From: Pseudomonadota bacterium
Lineage (GTDB): Bacteria; Desulfobacterota; BSN033; WVXP01; G020346125
DNA length: 17,036 nucleotides
Direction: 5' to 3'
Assembly (NCBI GenBank): GCA_030608745.1
Contig: JAUWDQ010000020.1
Span: 1 to 17,036, forward strand
Shown here: positions 14,813-17,036 of the stretch, in pieces
Layout of the letters: every line of letters begins with the position of its first letter
How positions within the stretch are numbered: position 1 is the stretch's first letter
Position numbers and translations under genes: made by a program
Notes under the pieces: model-generated
What the model was told of the DNA's origin: nothing
The model's database searches: none
Seen by the model: only the letters and a program-made list of their open reading frames with translations

Positions 14813-14841
14813 TTGACATCTCATTTTCTTTTTGGTATGTG
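14813..14841 (+). promoter_or_regulatory. Predicted promoter for the M23 peptidase gene
   Basis: An exact TTGACA (14813-14818), a 17-base spacer and TATGTG (14836-14841, 3 of 6) are preceded by TGG, giving an extended -10 form (TGnTATGTG). The gene starts 45 bases downstream. Confidence 0.45.
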
Positions 14842-14885
14842 TGAGCAATTGAGCAATCCGTTTGGTAGGTGAAAGGGGGTAATTT

Positions 14886-15797
14886 TTGAGAGGGGACTTT
14901 TATAATATCCTCATTTTCTCCAAGAAGGCTTCCACCATTCGGAGATACAGATTTTCGAGGCTTTTGGCCAGACTGATCTGTTTCGTTATTCCCATCTGCT
15001 TCATCTTCCTCGGGTATTTTAGCTTTGATTACGTAAGGATGAGACAGGAGGTCCTGGAGCTGAACCGATTGCGGGAGGAAACCCAGCTTCAGCGGTCCCA
15101 GATTCGTTTCTTCTGCGAGAAGATCGGCGAGGTGGAGAAGAAGATCGCCGGGATGAGGGAATTTGATAGAAGGCTGAGGATTCTGGCCAACCTCGAGGGT
15201 CCGGAGGGGAAGACGAGGCAATTCCTTGGAGTTGGGGGACCTTCACCCGAGTATATCCGGGAGACTTTGCTCCTCCAGAGGAATGAGGAGGAGTTGGTTC
15301 AGCAGATGAGGCACGACTTGGAACGGTTAAATGGAGAGGCAGCTGCAGAAGGAGATAGCCTCAGGAATCTGGAAGGCCTCCTGCAAAACAAACGGGTTCA
15401 GTTGGCCAATACCCCATCCATTTGGCCGGCAAGGGGATGGTTGACCTCTGGTTTTGGATATCGGATATCTCCCTTTACGGGGCTGCGACAGAGGCATGAG
15501 GGAATCGATATATCGAATCGAATCGGCACGCCCATCATCGCTCCTGCTGAAGGGTTGGTCACAAATATGGGCAGGGAGTGGGGTTTTGGAAAGATTTTGG
15601 TCATCAGTCATGGATTCGGTTTCACCACCCGTTACGCACACCTGAGCAGGATAAACGTGAAGATTGGGAAAAAGGTGAAGAGGGGACAGAAGATCGCGGA
15701 AATAGGGAATACGGGAAGGTCCACAGGCCCCCATCTGCACTATGAGGTAATGGTGAACGGGGTTCCCGTAAACCCCATGAAGTATATTTTGAATTAA
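14886..15797 (+). CDS. Membrane-anchored M23 family metallopeptidase (LytM/MepM-like)
   Basis: The 303-residue protein has a short basic cytoplasmic N-terminus and one membrane span (about 26-46). A charged coiled coil follows (about 50-100 and 125-172), then a C-terminal M23 domain (about 180-303) in the periplasm. Zinc and catalytic residues are His204 and Asp208 (RHEGID), His252 (RYAHL), and His283/His285 (GPHLHYE). The full set suggests an active endopeptidase that cuts peptidoglycan cross-links. The start is TTG 14886 with AAAGGGGG at 14872-14879. The gene has its own promoter and ends in a strong terminator, so it is probably a single-gene unit, followed by secA. Confidence 0.92.
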   Translation: MRGDFYNILIFSKKASTIRRYRFSRLLARLICFVIPICFIFLGYFSFDYVRMRQEVLELNRLREETQLQRSQIRFFCEKIGEVEKKIAGMREFDRRLRILANLEGPEGKTRQFLGVGGPSPEYIRETLLLQRNEEELVQQMRHDLERLNGEAAAEGDSLRNLEGLLQNKRVQLANTPSIWPARGWLTSGFGYRISPFTGLRQRHEGIDISNRIGTPIIAPAEGLVTNMGREWGFGKILVISHGFGFTTRYAHLSRINVKIGKKVKRGQKIAEIGNTGRSTGPHLHYEVMVNGVPVNPMKYILN

Positions 15798-15825
15798 GAA
15801 GATTCGCCGTTGTTATCACGAATAT

Positions 15826-15861
15826 CCCGGTAGAGAAAAGGATCTATCGGGTATTTTTTTT
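15826..15861 (+). terminator. Rho-independent terminator after the M23 peptidase gene
   Basis: CCCGGTAGA (15826-15834) pairs over nine positions with TCTATCGGG (15843-15851), with one G-T wobble and an 8-base loop GAAAAGGA. TA and eight T residues follow (15854-15861). It starts 28 bases after the stop codon. Confidence 0.9.
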
Positions 15862-15901
15862 CTTTTCGCACGGCCGAGGGGTGGATGAGTCGATGAATAC
15901 C

Positions 15902-15930
15902 TTGAATTCTTCATACCGAGGCAGTAAAAT
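15902..15930 (+). promoter_or_regulatory. Predicted promoter for secA
   Basis: TTGAAT (15902-15907, 4 of 6) and TAAAAT (15925-15930, 5 of 6) have a 17-base spacer. The pair lies between the terminator and secA, 39 bases before its ATG. Confidence 0.45.
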
Positions 15931-15969
15931 AACCTGAAAAGAAGAGCACTTCTCGAATTGGGGGCTCCA

Positions 15970-17036
15970 ATGATCGGGTCTATTGTCAAAAAGACCGCTA
16001 TCAAAATTTTGGGGACGAAAAACGAGAGGGAACTGCACCGCCTTCAACCCATGGTGGAGCGAATCAATCGCTTGGAACCGGAGTTTCAGAAGTTGGACAC
16101 CGCTCAGTTGAGATCGAAGACAACCCATTTCAAGGAAAGGGTCGATCGGGGTGAGGATTTGGATAGCCTGCTTCCGGAGGCTTTTGCCGCCGTCAGGGAG
16201 GCATCTAAGAGGACATTGGGAGAGCGCCACTTCGACGTTCAACTGATGGGCGGAATTGTCCTCCACGAGGGAAAGATCGCCGAGATGGCCACGGGGGAGG
16301 GAAAGACCCTTGTGGCAACTCTGCCCGCCTATCTAAACGCCCTTACCGGTAAGGGCGTCCATATTATCACGGTGAACGACTATTTGGCCAAACGGGACCG
16401 GGATTGGATGGGAGCGATTTATCAATTTCTGGGCTTATCGGTGGGGGTCATCGTTCATGAAATGGATGATCTCGATCGGCAGAAGGCGTATAGAGCCGAT
16501 ATCACTTACGGGACCAACAACGAGTTCGGATTCGATTATCTCAGGGATAATATGAAATTCAGCCTCGATGAATGTGAACAACGGGAACTCCACTACGGCA
16601 TCGTGGACGAGGTAGATAGCATCCTCATCGATGAGGCCAGGACCCCCCTGATCATATCGGGGCCAGTGGAGCATTCGACCCACAAATTCCACGAGCTCAA
16701 GGGTCCCGTTGAGAGGTTCTTTCAGACCCAGACAAGGGTGATTAACAGGATTCTGGGCGAGGCCGAGGGGCTGCTCCGCGAGGGAGAGGGTTATGAGGCG
16801 GGCATCAAACTCGTTCAGGCCAAGAGGGGAGCCCCCAATAATAAACGGTTTTTGATGATTCTCGAGGAGGGGAAGCACAGGAAATTGTTGGATGGAGTGG
16901 AGTTGGATTTCTTCAGGGATAAGAATTGGGACCTCATCGATAAGGACCTCTATTTCATCATCGATGAGAAGTCGAACGTAGTGGATTTGACGGAAAGGGG
17001 GAGGGAGGCTCTGTCACCTCAAGATCCTAATTTCTT
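15970..17036 (+). CDS. secA: Preprotein translocase ATPase SecA, N-terminal part (cut by window edge)
   Basis: SecA drives unfolded proteins through the SecYEG channel. The first 355 residues are present. Visible are LGTKNEREL (14-22), HEGKIAEMATGEGKTL with Walker A at 107-113, VNDYLAKRD (135-143), YGTNNEFGFDYLRDNM (180-195) and Walker B VDEVDSILIDEARTPLIISG (212-231). Between that motif and IDEKSNVVDLTERG (331-344) there are about 100 residues, against roughly 40 in E. coli SecA. The extra charged segment carries GYEAGIKLVQAKRGAPNNKR. It lies in the preprotein cross-linking region and, from memory, is shared by SecA of several non-enteric lineages. ATG 15970 has a GGGGG run at 15960-15964. 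The motor's second half and the C-terminal zinc motif lie beyond the edge. Confidence 0.96.
   Translation, partial: MIGSIVKKTAIKILGTKNERELHRLQPMVERINRLEPEFQKLDTAQLRSKTTHFKERVDRGEDLDSLLPEAFAAVREASKRTLGERHFDVQLMGGIVLHEGKIAEMATGEGKTLVATLPAYLNALTGKGVHIITVNDYLAKRDRDWMGAIYQFLGLSVGVIVHEMDDLDRQKAYRADITYGTNNEFGFDYLRDNMKFSLDECEQRELHYGIVDEVDSILIDEARTPLIISGPVEHSTHKFHELKGPVERFFQTQTRVINRILGEAEGLLREGEGYEAGIKLVQAKRGAPNNKRFLMILEEGKHRKLLDGVELDFFRDKNWDLIDKDLYFIIDEKSNVVDLTERGREALSPQDPNF

Larger units (their letters stand above)
14331..14885. other. 555-base gene-poor, A/T-rich gap between tldE and the M23 peptidase gene
   Basis: The base composition drops sharply compared with the genes on either side. The gap holds two tandem TTGACA-type promoter candidates, a 6-base-stem hairpin, a possible 54-codon membrane peptide, a triple TGAAAATAAT direct repeat and the promoter of the next gene. 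Each is listed separately. No known RNA family was recognised. Confidence 0.55.

Noticed and set aside
14754..15221. 155-codon minus-strand frame over the M23 peptidase start
   Set aside because: Antisense of the coiled-coil part of the peptidase; no independent support.
1..17036. CRISPR array, tRNA, rRNA, intact transposase or phage genes
   Set aside because: I looked for evenly spaced repeats, cloverleaf-like arms, rRNA signatures and DDE-type proteins and saw none; the only repeats are those listed.

Overview
The window is a chromosomal stretch of a Gram-negative anaerobe, most likely a deltaproteobacterium (Desulfobacterota). This is inferred from gene content and order: an acyl-CoA dehydratase activase of the HgdC/BadF type, a CooT-family nickel protein, a nadK-recN-GNAT cluster, an Mla-type outer-membrane lipid transport cassette, and a periplasmic M23 peptidase followed by secA. 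No rRNA, tRNA, CRISPR array, prophage or intact insertion sequence was seen.

Layout. (1) 1-1584: a thiolase-family gene running off the left edge (minus strand) diverges from an acyl-CoA dehydratase activase (plus). (2) 1585-2098: a 514-base gap with a good sigma70-like promoter and one copy of a short dispersed repeat. (3) 2099-5244: nadK (TTG start), recN and a stand-alone ArgA-type GNAT acetyltransferase, all plus. (4) 5245-5551: a junction between convergent genes that holds a second copy of the dispersed repeat and an A/T-rich TTTAGGATTT repeat block. (5) 5552-6594 (minus): a ThiF-like adenylyltransferase with an N-terminal ThiS-like domain, preceded in the same operon by a 62-residue CooT-family protein. 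(6) 6595-6758: a divergent promoter region with an operator-like inverted repeat. (7) 6759-12910: a long plus-strand run of alr, mlaE, mlaF, mlaD, an unrecognised exported protein built of about eighteen W-P-type repeats, and a FabH-type ketosynthase. The TldE/PmbA gene (12972-14330) follows in the same direction. (8) 14331-14885: a gene-poor gap with tandem promoter-like boxes, a possible 54-residue membrane peptide and an A/T-rich direct repeat just upstream of the next promoter. (9) 14886-17036: an M23 metallopeptidase gene closed by a clear Rho-independent terminator, then secA with its own promoter, cut by the right edge.

How the genes fit together. The 6.7-12.9 kb run looks like a cell-envelope operon: alanine racemase makes D-alanine for peptidoglycan, MlaE/F/D form an inner-membrane lipid transporter with its MCE substrate-binding subunit, and the repeat protein sits where other Mla systems keep a periplasmic or outer-membrane partner. 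The M23 peptidase and SecA continue the envelope theme. The most unusual items are the W-P repeat protein, the CooT/ThiF-like pair, the small ORF in the 14.3-14.9 kb gap, and the two kinds of short dispersed repeats. All functional names rest on motifs read by eye; no database search was possible.
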